64,000 nucleotides of DNA, taken from the NCBI GenBank assembly GCA_019358895.1, contig JAHHIG010000013.1, positions 101,789 through 165,788 on the forward strand, given 5' to 3'. The DNA is from Tildeniella nuda ZEHNDER 1965/U140 (GTDB taxonomy: Bacteria; Cyanobacteriota; Cyanobacteriia; Leptolyngbyales; Leptolyngbyaceae). The translations under genes were made by a program, and so were the position numbers. Position 1 is the first letter of the stretch, and each line of letters starts with the position of its first letter. This document shows, piece after piece, positions 24,085-33,175 of the stretch. The notes under the pieces were generated by a model that was not told the DNA's origin, ran no database searches, and saw only the letters and a program-made list of their open reading frames with translations.

Positions 24085-27000
24085 CTAAATCGTCTCAAAT
24101 CCAGTGCGATTTGGGAAATCAATCACATTATTGCCTCGTTTTGCTGTTTGGTTGACTGTTTTTGCTGAAGCTGATGCAAATTCTTGCATAATCGTCTGCA
24201 CCTGATCAGCAACGAGCGGATCGGGGTCGTGCGTTAGCATCGGCAATAGCTTCATCAAAGCACGAGGCGATGCCATTTTGAGATACGCCAACACCGACTC
24301 GCGCACAAACCCTCTAGGATGGCGCAGACAGGCGATCGTTTGTTCGGGTGTCAGGCTCCAGTGTGCCTGTCGTGCCAGATGAAAGCAGCAGGCAAGCGAC
24401 CAATCGGATAAAAAGTGGCGCAGATCGAGCAAGTGACGCAGCCGATCGCTGGGTGTCATTGGTTCGTAACTCATCAAATCTGACAGGCTTTGCAGCTTTT
24501 CCAAATCAGAATTGCGATCGAGCAAGCTCAACAACGCACGCTTACTGGGAATGTCCAGTGTGTTGTCCAGAATTTCCAGCCCACGCGCCATGTTGCTGCG
24601 TGAATTTGATTGCAGATTGAACGCAGCAGCTTTGATTGACCCGATCGGGTACAGAAATTTCATCAGCATAAATAAGCGCTCTTCGGCATCGAGCTGCAAA
24701 TCGCGCAGAGCACGCCGCAAAAGGTCTGCCTCGCGCCCCCAGACCTGTGTTGGTGTTAAGTCAAGCAGCGCTGCATAAAGCTGACCCACAAACATCAATT
24801 CTTGATCGATGAGTCGTTCGATGCCACTTCGACCCAGGCTATCAGCAACGCTGTCAATGCCAAGATCGCGTGGCATTTCTAATAAGATCCGCAGAATGCT
24901 ACGGCGATCGGTGCCCCATGCGGTCATCAAGTGCGAAATGAGTGCATCCAGTGCTTCGATGGTGCTAATCTGCCCGATCGCTCGCCACGCGTGAAGCCTT
25001 ACCAAATCGGGCTTATGGGTATCTTCTGCCAGTGCGACCAGCATGGGGATTGCGTCGTTTTCCAGGCGTACCAATGCCTGCATTGCGGCTTCGCGGGTGG
25101 ATTTGTAGTAAAGCCCGCGCAGTAGCGATGGGTAGAATTCTTCTAGATGAGTGGAAGCGATCGCCTCCAGCAGAGCACAGCGCACCCGTAACGATTCATC
25201 TTGCAAGAGGTCAGGAATATACAGCCGCAGCGCTTGCAGGTAAACAGCTTCTCCCAGAGCACGACAGCCCATCACGCGCTCTTTTTCTTGCTTGTGCGTC
25301 AGCATAAACCGGAGCGTATTGGTTGCCTCCGCTTTCTGAGTGGGACTGCCCCGTCGCATCATCAGTGAGGCGGCGGTTCCTCGCACCACCGAATCAACTT
25401 CTGGTCGAAGGTAAGGACGCAACTGGCGAATATCGGGTTCGTCTTCAGTGATCCAGACGTAGCGCAACGCCACAGCCAGAACTTCGGGTGATGGCGATCG
25501 GTCGATCAAGGCGCGTACCTGCCCCAAATAAGCTGGGTTGGGGTAAGCAAGCATTGCCTCTAGGCTCTTACGCTGCAAGCCAGGTGACAGCTTCGCCAGT
25601 AAAGGTGCCAGCACTTCACCGACATTTTTGTGATCAAGCTGGCTCAATAGTTCAATGCAGGAACCTTTATGCACATCCGTCCCTGGTTGATCCAGCGCTT
25701 CTACAACCGCCCGCTTCAGTTCACGCAGATCCACATCGCCACTGAGTTGCCCCCGCTCGGCACTCATGACCAGTAGACCGACGTACTTACTGCGTAACAG
25801 CCAAATTGTGAAAACCCAGATGAGAGACAGGCAGACGATCGCGGGCAGCAGCCAATTTAGCCCAACGTCACCAAAACTGGTATTGCGGCTAAACCAAACT
25901 AGCACTAGTAAGGCAAGCCCCGTCACACCTGTAGACAATGGTTCGGCAATGCCCCGTACGACTGACTGAATGTTGCTGCGAATGCTGTCTGGAATGGGTT
26001 GAAAGAGAACCGGACCAAGGCTGGCAAACAAGGTGTAATGGAGCAACTCATCGAGAAACTTGAGCGCCACAATGCTGACAAAAAGCCCCAACACCCAACC
26101 GCTCGGCGCGATCGCCATTGCCACTGCACCCAAAATACCAATCATGCCCGGTAGCATCATTGCGGTCGCAAAGACACCAATACGTTCAATGACGCGGCTG
26201 GATGCCAGCCACTGCATCGCCAGTTCGCAAATGCCCAAAATGGCACTGAACCAGCCCAGGAAGCTGGCGATCGCTGCGTCGGAGTTTTGCTGCCTCAGCA
26301 ACTGAGCGATCGCGCCTTCGTTGCCATGAAACTGAAGCTGCCGGAGAAACTGAAAGTCGATCAGCAGCAGCAACACCTGCGCCAGAATAAAAAAGGTAAA
26401 CAGCAGCACGACATAGCGCCGTAACGGTCCTTGTAAGCGACGACTGGCAAACTCGCTGAGGCGATCGTCCGACGATCGCCGCAACGAATCTGGAAACGCT
26501 TGCTGGTAAGACTGACTTAGGTAAAAGAGAATGCCTGCACCAACGATCATCATCAGGCAAGCCATCGCCACGACATTCTTCAGCCCCACCCAGGCGATCA
26601 GCAGGGTTAGAGAGAAGCCGCTAATCACATCGGCGACGAGAATACCGCTGCTAATGAGCGGATAGGTACGTTTAATCTCTCTAATATTAAAAAGCTGGTT
26701 GGCTGTGATCGACGTGTTGAGGTCATTGAGGACGTAGATTGCTTCTAACCAGAGCCGCATGAGAAAGATCGTGATCGCAATGACCGTTGCTCCCCAGAGG
26801 GACGATCGGCTGTCTAACCCAAACCAAAAGAGCAGCAGCGGCGCAGCCATCAGCAACGCCGTCAGCACCAGTACTCGTCGTAGCGGTAGCACCTTTTGCA
26901 ACTGCGAGTAGATAAAGCCTAACCCTGAGCCGATGCCCGCGCTGGCAATGTAAATCCAGGGCAGCCCGTCTTCTGCTTTATATTCCTGCAAAAACAGCGC

Positions 27001-27159
27001 GACCGTGCTTGCCTCAAACCACACTAGACCGATCGATGTAATGGTGTAAAACGCAAACATCAAAAAGGTGCGCTCACTCTCCTCTGGACGAAGATTAACC
27101 CACCGCAGAAACCGCTGCTTTAACCCTTCATCGATTGACCACTGGCTTTTGAGTTCCAT
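24085..27159 (-). CDS. Npt1/Npt2-like (MFS-type) membrane protein with HEAT-repeat domain
   Basis: A large two-part protein. The N-terminal 450 residues are polytopic, resembling the ATP:ADP antiporter/Npt1 transporter fold ('FLMFAFYTITSIGLVWFEASTVALFL', 'YIASAGIGSGLGFIYSQL', 'LNTSITANQLFNIREIKRTYPLISSGI'). The C-terminal 500 residues are soluble HEAT repeats ('ALIDRSPSPEVLAVALRYVW', 'LLEAIASTHLEEFYPSLLRGL', 'LRHPRGFVRESVLAYLKM'). ATG 27159 is preferred over the TTG at 27216. Substrate unknown; homologues in free-living cyanobacteria lack evidence for nucleotide exchange. The cNMP-binding gene follows and may be functionally linked. Confidence 0.85.
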   Translation of the reverse strand: MELKSQWSIDEGLKQRFLRWVNLRPEESERTFLMFAFYTITSIGLVWFEASTVALFLQEYKAEDGLPWIYIASAGIGSGLGFIYSQLQKVLPLRRVLVLTALLMAAPLLLFWFGLDSRSSLWGATVIAITIFLMRLWLEAIYVLNDLNTSITANQLFNIREIKRTYPLISSGILVADVISGFSLTLLIAWVGLKNVVAMACLMMIVGAGILFYLSQSYQQAFPDSLRRSSDDRLSEFASRRLQGPLRRYVVLLFTFFILAQVLLLLIDFQFLRQLQFHGNEGAIAQLLRQQNSDAAIASFLGWFSAILGICELAMQWLASSRVIERIGVFATAMMLPGMIGILGAVAMAIAPSGWVLGLFVSIVALKFLDELLHYTLFASLGPVLFQPIPDSIRSNIQSVVRGIAEPLSTGVTGLALLVLVWFSRNTSFGDVGLNWLLPAIVCLSLIWVFTIWLLRSKYVGLLVMSAERGQLSGDVDLRELKRAVVEALDQPGTDVHKGSCIELLSQLDHKNVGEVLAPLLAKLSPGLQRKSLEAMLAYPNPAYLGQVRALIDRSPSPEVLAVALRYVWITEDEPDIRQLRPYLRPEVDSVVRGTAASLMMRRGSPTQKAEATNTLRFMLTHKQEKERVMGCRALGEAVYLQALRLYIPDLLQDESLRVRCALLEAIASTHLEEFYPSLLRGLYYKSTREAAMQALVRLENDAIPMLVALAEDTHKPDLVRLHAWRAIGQISTIEALDALISHLMTAWGTDRRSILRILLEMPRDLGIDSVADSLGRSGIERLIDQELMFVGQLYAALLDLTPTQVWGREADLLRRALRDLQLDAEERLFMLMKFLYPIGSIKAAAFNLQSNSRSNMARGLEILDNTLDIPSKRALLSLLDRNSDLEKLQSLSDLMSYEPMTPSDRLRHLLDLRHFLSDWSLACCFHLARQAHWSLTPEQTIACLRHPRGFVRESVLAYLKMASPRALMKLLPMLTHDPDPLVADQVQTIMQEFASASAKTVNQTAKRGNNVIDFPNRTGFETI

Positions 27160-27343
27160 GCGAGCTTGCGTCCTGTATTCGTCGCTGATCCCTAAAACCT
27201 GCTTCACCGCAATCAACAGTTACCTTTTGGCGAGAGTTGATCGTTCACCACACCTCATTAGAGGTTGCCCCGAATGGCTTTCATTGTAGATAGCTAGCGG
27301 TCGTTCATCACAAAAGTTCCTTGCCAAAACAGCGCGATCGCAC

Positions 27344-27375
27344 TAAAAAGGCACTCTAGAGTAACCAGAGTGCCT
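27344..27375 (-). terminator. infC intrinsic terminator
   Basis: On the minus strand, AGGCACTCT pairs with AGAGTGCCT (27349-27357 with 27367-27375) followed by TTTTT (27345-27349), 53 bp after the infC stop. Confidence 0.85.
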
Positions 27376-27427
27376 ACACATCAGCCGTCGTAGTTGAACA
27401 ACGATTTGGGCAATGTCGTCTGTTTTT

Positions 27428-27979
27428 TTAGGAGCCTACTTTTTTAGGAGCCAGAAGCATCATCATATTGCGTCCTTCTCGTTTCGGTGCTTGCTGCACT
27501 TCGGCAAGCTCTTGAAGATCGCCCGCCATGCGTTTCAGCAAATCTTCGGCAATGTCGCTATGCTGAATCTCACGTCCCCGAAACATGATGGTGGCTTTTA
27601 CTTTGTCACCGTCTTTCAAGAATCGCTTCGCCTGACTGATCCGCACATCGTAGTCGTGCGCCTCAATCTTGTAGCGCATCTTGACTTCTTTCACATCAAC
27701 GGTGTGCTGCTTTTTCTTCGCTTCACGCGCTTTTTTCTCTTGCTCAAATTTGAACTTGCCGTAGTCCATAATTCGGCAGACAGGCGGATCAGCTTTATCG
27801 CTGACCAGAACTAAATCCAGGTCTTTTTCTTCAGCGATTTGCATGGCATCGCGGGGCAGCATAATACCCAACTGCGCGCCATCCGAGTCGATTACCCGGA
27901 TCTTGGGAAAGCGAATCCGTTCGTTAATGGCTGGTAAATCGCGGTTTGGTCGTCTCTCAATTCTTTCAATCACAGGCAT
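27428..27979 (-). CDS. infC: Translation initiation factor IF-3
   Basis: IF-3 keeps 30S subunits free and proofreads start-codon choice. The 183-aa protein has the N-domain '[23 protein letters not shown]', the linker '[25 protein letters not shown]' and the C-domain '[42 protein letters not shown]'. The frame opens with an ordinary ATG (27977-27979), not the rare AUU used in enterobacteria, with a short extension '[17 protein letters not shown]'. rpmI and rplT are not adjacent, so infC is a single gene with its own terminator. Confidence 0.98.
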   Translation of the reverse strand: MPVIERIERRPNRDLPAINERIRFPKIRVIDSDGAQLGIMLPRDAMQIAEEKDLDLVLVSDKADPPVCRIMDYGKFKFEQEKKAREAKKKQHTVDVKEVKMRYKIEAHDYDVRISQAKRFLKDGDKVKATIMFRGREIQHSDIAEDLLKRMAGDLQELAEVQQAPKREGRNMMMLLAPKKVGS

Positions 27980-28371
27980 TTGATGGTTGGCATAAGGGTT
28001 GACAACTGGAAATCAGTCTTCAAACGTGGACTGGATGGCGTGTCGTCAATTTTTAGAGGATGTGTGCCTCAGAGGACGGATGCCTCATGAGAACACCTCA
28101 TGAGAACAAAGGATAGCCGAGACCCGATCGTAAATCGGCTGTGAACTAGATATCTGCTATTCTACTCAGTCCATCGAAAATTCTCCTTAATTGTTACGTA
28201 AGTTCCAAGAAATCAGAGAAATGTCGTTTCCTTCGCAATATCGTTTCCTTCGCAATACGGAGAGGTAAGGGGATTGCAAGAAAATAAGATACCCGTGGTT
28301 TGGGTTTCGGCTACGCTCGACCCGCTATGACTGAAGGTTGAGCGCAGTCAAAACTTTGTACACAAAAAGGG
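27980..28371. other. 392-bp gap: infC upstream region and a dispersed inverted repeat
   Basis: It contains a short direct repeat (CCTCATGAGAACA twice, about 28084-28108) in the infC leader and an imperfect inverted repeat GCTCGACC/GGTTGAGC (about 28314-28344), a common cyanobacterial hairpin class. No gene was seen. Confidence 0.5.
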
Positions 28372-28749
28372 CTAACAGTAGCGGCTGACATCTTCGCCGC
28401 ATTCGTCAGCCAAGTAGCAGAGCGCCCGAAAGCGTAGCCCGACGACTTGTTCGTAAAAGGGGTTGAGCTTGCAGAGGGGCGGGATCGAGAAGAGAGTCCG
28501 ATCGAACAGTTTGATCGTACGTTCAAAGGGACAACGCGCTGGGATCAGTTGGCAAAAGGCTCTTGCTGTCTCAGTATCGTGGATTTCAATCGTGTCAAGC
28601 CACTGACGGATCGGTTGAAGTGGAGCGAACCGATCGCTTGGTGGGGCAGTTTGATGTGACGTTGTCGTTAGCTCAAGGGTAGTTTCTTTAGCAATCCAAA
28701 CGAACTGCTTGGCTTTAGTACTGGTGATCGTGGCGTGAGAATGGTTCAT
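28372..28749 (-). CDS. Mo-dependent nitrogenase C-terminal domain protein
   Basis: A 125-aa protein with the conserved cyanobacterial 'Mo-dependent nitrogenase C-terminus' domain: 'IRQWLDTIEIHDTETARAFCQLIPARCPFERTIKLF' and 'IPPLCKLNPFYEQVVGLRFRALCYLADECGED'. Despite its family name the domain also occurs in non-diazotrophs, as a stand-alone small protein of unknown role. No nif gene is in the window. Five cysteines are present, three of them in 'FCQLIPARC' and 'PPLC'. The N-terminal 30 residues are variable. Confidence 0.85.
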   Translation of the reverse strand: MNHSHATITSTKAKQFVWIAKETTLELTTTSHQTAPPSDRFAPLQPIRQWLDTIEIHDTETARAFCQLIPARCPFERTIKLFDRTLFSIPPLCKLNPFYEQVVGLRFRALCYLADECGEDVSRYC

Positions 28750-29200
28750 TTCTTCCTCTCAGAGTGAGATACGAGAAAGCTTGGTGGACTGTCTGTCTGC
28801 TGAGACAGAGATTTGTTTATAAAACGCTTTTATAAAGGGTGACAGGGTAAGGTGATGGGGCTGTTTTGTAGTGTTGCCAGATCAGTTACTCTGACAAGCC
28901 TATGCTGACCGCTTTTGAAGAAATGTTAATGGGCAAAATCACTGAACTTCGATCGCCCCATCTTCAGGTTTCAGCGACTTTACCCAGAGAGTCGGTTAGG
29001 ACTGACGCAAACCTCGGAGGTTTTGGTCGCTTCACCCAGAGAATCGGCGCAAGTAAGGCTTGAAACGCGATTGTCAGCCCCGTTCCTCATATCCCTTTTT
29101 GCGAAATCTGTAATGATCTGTGACACTTCTAGCGTTTTAGTAAAAGTGCAATAGAGAATAGCGCTACGTGCTTGCTTTAATTGCCTACCCTTAAAACGTC
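28750..29200. other. 451-bp gap without a gene
   Basis: It holds an imperfect direct repeat (TTTACCCAGAGAGTCGG at about 28978, TTCACCCAGAGAATCGG at about 29031) flanking a small hairpin AAACCTCGGAGGTTT (about 29011). No coding frame was supported. Confidence 0.5.
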
Positions 29201-29821
29201 ATGCGTCTTTCCCATCGTCCACCGTTGCCTGAAACTGAAACGCGCGATCGCATTCTGAAAGCGGCATTGCGATTATTTGCCAAGTTGGGGTACGACGGTA
29301 CAACGACCCGCGATCTGGCTGAAGCAGCAGGCATTGCTGAGGGTACGCTGTTTCGCTACTTCCCTACAAAAAAGGCAATTTTGATTGAAGTGGCAACGCA
29401 GGGATGGGTCGAGATTTTAACGGATCTGCTGACGGAACTGAGTGAAATGGGCAGCTACAAAGCAGTGGCGCAGGTAATGCGGCGACGGATGCTGAACCTG
29501 CACAAGAATGCAGACATGCTCAAGGTTTGCTTTATGGAAGCGCAATTTCACCCGGAGTTGCGCGATCGCATCCAGCTTGAAGTCATCAACAAAATGACGG
29601 ATGTGGCAGAAGTCTTTTTTCAATCAGCGATGGATCAAGGTATCTATCGGCGCATGAATCCGAAAATTGTGGCGCGCGTGTTTCTGGGGATGTTTGCAGT
29701 GGCTGGGTTTAGCCAGGACACGATTATGGGAGAAGGGTCGTCGCCCAAAGAGATGCAGGAAATGGCGGAGGGGTTGGCAGACATTTTCTTGAATGGGGTG
29801 CTGGTGAAGGAGGAGGGGTGA
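29201..29821 (+). CDS. TetR/AcrR family transcriptional regulator
   Basis: A 206-aa one-component repressor. The N-terminal helix-turn-helix is classic: 'TRDRILKAALRLFAKLGYDGTTTRDLAEAAGIAEGTLFRYFPTKKAIL' (residues about 13-60). The rest is the helical ligand and dimer domain. The ligand and target genes are unknown; no efflux pump or enzyme lies next to it. The C-terminus ends in 'VLVKEEG', where the coding sequence runs into a GGAGGAG/GCAGAAG repeat array, so the tail may be repeat-derived. Confidence 0.93.
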   Translation: MRLSHRPPLPETETRDRILKAALRLFAKLGYDGTTTRDLAEAAGIAEGTLFRYFPTKKAILIEVATQGWVEILTDLLTELSEMGSYKAVAQVMRRRMLNLHKNADMLKVCFMEAQFHPELRDRIQLEVINKMTDVAEVFFQSAMDQGIYRRMNPKIVARVFLGMFAVAGFSQDTIMGEGSSPKEMQEMAEGLADIFLNGVLVKEEG

Positions 29822-29998
29822 AGGAGGAGAGGGGAAGGCAGAGGGCAGAAGGCAGAGGGCAGAAGGTTAAAGGCTCAAGGCTAAAAAGCTGACCGCTGAT
29901 AGCTGATAGCTGACTGCTAGGCAGAAGGCAGAAGGCAGAAGGCAGAGGTCTCAAGGCTCAAGGCTAAAAAGCTGACCGCTGATAGCTGACTGCTAAGC
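29822..29998. repeat. GCAGAAG and GCTGATA heptamer arrays
   Basis: Blocks of GCAGAAG/GCAGAGG and of GCTGATA/GCTGACT units, arranged twice as a composite (29841-29925 and 29922-29998). They fill the gap between TetR and the 2OG oxygenase and start at the TetR stop codon. Confidence 0.9.
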
Positions 29999-30065
29999 AG
30001 AAGGCTAGAACGCTTTGGTGAGGTTAGGATAGAGAGCCTGTACAACACTAAGCGGAACCGTATCT

Positions 30066-30680
30066 TTGAGTTATTACCGTCAAGAACCGGATGCGTTTGC
30101 GATCGCCTACTTGCATACATTGCGTGGCGAAATACTGTCATGTCCGTATTTTGCGGTGAATAATCTGAACCGCGATTTTGTTGGCACCAAAGGGTTTTCT
30201 ATCGTCTTTCAACGCGCTGGGCTAGAAACCGTCAGGCAGCAGTTTCCGTTTTTTGTGCCCTATTTCGATCGTGCTCTAGAGTCGGACTGTAATGCGTTCT
30301 ACCTGAATCCGCTGCTGCTGAGGGAGGGATCGCGGGTTGATCCTCATATTGATCGATCGCTGCGCTCGTATTGCAAAACGGTAGAGCCGCCTGCGATCGT
30401 CAGCGTGCTTTATGTGCAAGTGCCGCCTGACTTGCAAGGTGGTGAACTGGTGCTGCGAAACCATCGGCAACAGGTGGGGCAGATTAAGCCAAAAGCCAAT
30501 ACGCTGCTTCATTTTCAGGGTGATCTCACTCATTCTGTAAACCCTGTGAGAGTCGATGGCACACGCCTGAGCCTGGTTTGTGAGCAATACAACTTGAGCG
30601 CGATCGAATTGCAGGAAATCCCTGAGTTTACGGTGGAATCTAGAGCAGCGAAACCCAAACGGGCAGTAGCGCGAAGATGA
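30066..30680 (+). CDS. 2-oxoglutarate/Fe(II)-dependent oxygenase
   Basis: A 204-aa double-stranded-beta-helix oxygenase. The iron triad is visible: His and Asp in 'VDPHIDRSL', the distal His in 'DLTHSVNPV', and the 2-oxoglutarate Arg in 'GTRLSLVCEQY'. 'LYVQVPPDLQGGELVLRNH' is the conserved strand region of prolyl-4-hydroxylase-like members. The substrate cannot be inferred from the neighbours. The called start is TTG at 30066 ('MSYYRQEPDAF'); no ATG lies upstream in frame without a stop, and repeats lie just before it. Confidence in the family is high, in the start moderate. Confidence 0.85.
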   Translation: MSYYRQEPDAFAIAYLHTLRGEILSCPYFAVNNLNRDFVGTKGFSIVFQRAGLETVRQQFPFFVPYFDRALESDCNAFYLNPLLLREGSRVDPHIDRSLRSYCKTVEPPAIVSVLYVQVPPDLQGGELVLRNHRQQVGQIKPKANTLLHFQGDLTHSVNPVRVDGTRLSLVCEQYNLSAIELQEIPEFTVESRAAKPKRAVARR

Positions 30681-30696
30681 CAAAATGGATCGGTTT

Positions 30697-30776
30697 GAGT
30701 AAGCGGTCAGCTATCAGCGGTCAGCTATCAGCAGTCAGCTATCAGCGGTCAGCTATCAGCGGTCAGCGGTCAGTCT
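30697..30776. repeat. TCAGCTA / TCAGCGG heptamer array
   Basis: About eleven 7-bp units alternating TCAGCTA and TCAGCGG, intergenic between the oxygenase and the peptidase. Confidence 0.9.
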
Positions 30777-30850
30777 TATACTCATAGCTGATAACGAGAA
30801 CCGACAGAATTTGACAAGCCTTTAAATTCCTTTAACTCGTTTTTGGTGTC

Positions 30851-32281
30851 ATGCAAACGCTCGATCGCAACCCTTTTCTCATACATGCCTTGAAAGCTCG
30901 ACGCACTAAATTGGCGGCATTGGTGGATTTCCCGGTGCTCTTGTGGTCAGGGCAAAGCAGTCCGCGTAACTTTCGGGCAAATACGTTTCCGTTTCGAGCC
31001 AGCAGCCACTTTCTCTACTTTGCAGGGTTGCCGCTGGAGAATGCCGTGATCCGATTAGAGAACGGTAAGCTCGTTTTGTTTATGGAAGAGGCAAAACCGA
31101 CGGATGCATTATGGCATGGAGAATCGTTGAAACGGGATGACATTGCAGCCGCGATCGGTGCGGATGACGCATATCCCCTCTCAGAACTGAAGCCAGAAAA
31201 GAATGAGAGGGGCGAGGAGTGGCTTGTAACACCTTCAACGTGGACGAACGGAGCGGCAACGATCGGTGTGCAAGATGGTAAAACTCATGCCGCTCAATAC
31301 ATCATGTGTCAACGCAACGTTTTTCGTGATGTAGGCAGGATCGAAGGGGTTGACTTAGAGTTGGTACGGGCGATCGTCTCCCTCCGTTTGATCCACGACG
31401 ACCTTGCACTGGCAGAACTGCGAAAGGCAGCAACCGTTAGCATCGCCGCTCACAAAGCAGGCATGGCAGCGACACGTAGCGCTAACGTTGAAGCAGAGAT
31501 CCGAGCGGCGATGGAAGGTGTCATTATTGCCAATGGCATGACCTGTGCTTATAGCAGCATCGTCACTGTTCACGGCGAAGTGTTGCACAACGATCAGTAT
31601 CACCATCCAGTGCAGCCTGGGGATCTGCTGCTGGCAGATGTGGGGGCAGAAACGGCATCAGGTTGGGCATCGGATATTACCCGTACCTGGGCGGTGTCTG
31701 GCAAATTTTCGCCAACGCAGCGATCGCTTTACGATGTAGTGCTGGCAGCGCATGATGCCTGTATTGCAGCCATTCGCCCTGGTGTGGAATATCGGGAGCT
31801 TCACCTATTGGCAGCACGGACGATCGCTACTGGTTTAGTAGACTTGGGTATTCTGCGCGGGCAGGTCGAGGATCTTGTTGATCAAGATGCTCATGCTCTA
31901 TTCTTTCCGCATGGAGTTGGACACATCCTGGGCTTGGATGTGCATGATATGGAAGATTTAGGCGATCTGGCAGGGTACGAAACCGGACGAGTGAGAAGCG
32001 ATCGCTTTGGGCTGAATTACCTGAGACTCGATCGTCCGTTGCAGGCGGGAATGGTCGTCACGATCGAACCAGGCTTCTACCAGGTGCCTGCCATTCTGCA
32101 AGATCCAGAGCGCCGATCGCGCTATCGAGCTGTCGTGGACTGGGATCGTCTCACTCAGTTTGCTGATGTACGCGGCATTCGCATTGAAAATGATGTCTTG
32201 GTTACGTCAACTGGCTCAGAGGTATTGACTGCGGCGTTGCCAACAAAGGCAGAGGCGATCGAGCAATTAGTTCAGAGCTAG
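30851..32281 (+). CDS. M24 family aminopeptidase P (Xaa-Pro aminopeptidase)
   Basis: A dimetal peptidase that removes N-terminal residues before proline. The 476-aa protein has an N-terminal creatinase-like domain and the catalytic pita-bread domain. Metal ligands are in order: Asp in 'LLLADVGAE', Asp in 'ASDITRTW', His in 'FFPHGVGHILG', Glu in 'VTIEPGFY' and Glu in 'GIRIENDVLV'. All five are present, so it should be active. It is a cytosolic protein with no signal peptide. The start is the first ATG. No operon partner is apparent; psaL lies 198 bp downstream with its own leader. Confidence 0.95.
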   Translation: MQTLDRNPFLIHALKARRTKLAALVDFPVLLWSGQSSPRNFRANTFPFRASSHFLYFAGLPLENAVIRLENGKLVLFMEEAKPTDALWHGESLKRDDIAAAIGADDAYPLSELKPEKNERGEEWLVTPSTWTNGAATIGVQDGKTHAAQYIMCQRNVFRDVGRIEGVDLELVRAIVSLRLIHDDLALAELRKAATVSIAAHKAGMAATRSANVEAEIRAAMEGVIIANGMTCAYSSIVTVHGEVLHNDQYHHPVQPGDLLLADVGAETASGWASDITRTWAVSGKFSPTQRSLYDVVLAAHDACIAAIRPGVEYRELHLLAARTIATGLVDLGILRGQVEDLVDQDAHALFFPHGVGHILGLDVHDMEDLGDLAGYETGRVRSDRFGLNYLRLDRPLQAGMVVTIEPGFYQVPAILQDPERRSRYRAVVDWDRLTQFADVRGIRIENDVLVTSTGSEVLTAALPTKAEAIEQLVQS

Positions 32282-32479
32282 ATAAGCCATGTCTTGCGCG
32301 GCGGAGAAACTCAATACCACTGGAGCGATCGTGCCATTTTCTCAAACTCCCTTTAGAGCAACTGTGTTTTAGACGCAACGTTCGCTAATTCACTCTGTAG
32401 CTTGAGAGAGAGGATCAATTGGAAAAAGACTTCTAAACTTATCTTTACATTGTCTCAGACCCATAGGGAATCACGGAAC

Positions 32480-33019
32480 ATGGCTAATTTTGTAGACAAG
32501 ATTGAGCAGTCGAACGACAACCCAAATGATCCCCGAAATCGCGAAGTTGTTCATGCCGCGTGGGATGATCCTCAAATTGGGAACCTTGCTACCCCAATCA
32601 ATGCGTCTGGTATTTCTCGCGCTTTTATCAATAACTTGCCAGCCTATCGGCAAGGTTTGTCTCCACAGCGACGAGGCATTGAAGTGGGCTTAGCACATGG
32701 CTACTGGCTACTGGGACCCTTTGTGACTTTCAACCCACTGCGCGACACAGAAATTGGGGCGCTTACAGGGCTGCTGGGTACGATCGGGACGCTCTTGATT
32801 GCGACACTGAGTCTTTCGCTGTATGCAGCGAGCAATCCTCCTGGTCCGATCGCGACTATTACTGTACCAAGCCCGCCGCAATCTCTAAATACGTCCGAAG
32901 GTTGGAACGAGTATGCGACTGGCTTTTTTCTAGGAGGGGTTGGTGGTGCTGCTTTTGCCTACGCACTAATCACAAACATTGGGCTGTTCCAGAAGTATTT
33001 GAGCTTTGTCGCTCACTAG
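32480..33019 (+). CDS. psaL: Photosystem I reaction centre subunit XI (PsaL)
   Basis: PsaL holds the PSI trimer together. The 179-aa product from ATG 32480 has the stromal N-terminus ('NLATPINASGISRAFINNLPAYRQGLSPQRRGIEVGLAHGYWLLGPF'), then two to three membrane segments ('GLLGTIGTLLIATLSLSLYA', 'GFFLGGVGGAAFAYALITNI'). The open frame extends to 32402, but 'MRERINWKK...' is not PsaL-like, so 32480 is chosen. psaI, often next to psaL in cyanobacteria, is not seen on either side. A terminator follows the stop closely, so psaL is probably monocistronic. Confidence 0.97.
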   Translation: MANFVDKIEQSNDNPNDPRNREVVHAAWDDPQIGNLATPINASGISRAFINNLPAYRQGLSPQRRGIEVGLAHGYWLLGPFVTFNPLRDTEIGALTGLLGTIGTLLIATLSLSLYAASNPPGPIATITVPSPPQSLNTSEGWNEYATGFFLGGVGGAAFAYALITNIGLFQKYLSFVAH

Positions 33020-33044
33020 CGAGACGCTTTATGTTCATACCGTA

Positions 33045-33086
33045 AAGAAGAATCCGGAGCAACGGTGCTCTGGATTTTTCTTCTTT
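33045..33086 (+). terminator. psaL terminator
   Basis: AATCCGGAGC (33051-33060) pairs with GCTCTGGATT (33067-33076), one mismatch, flanked by AAAGAAG and TTTCTTCTTT, which extends the stem. Confidence 0.8.
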
Positions 33087-33175
33087 AAAGCAGCACCTCT
33101 AAATGTCAGAATACAAAGCTGAGGGAGTATTTAGGTAAAGTAGCTCCAACTAGTACTCAAAATTCCCCTTCACCT

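Noticed and set aside
28372..28749. Evidence for nitrogen fixation
   Set aside because: The domain name mentions nitrogenase, but it occurs as a small stand-alone protein also in non-fixing strains; no nif gene is present here.
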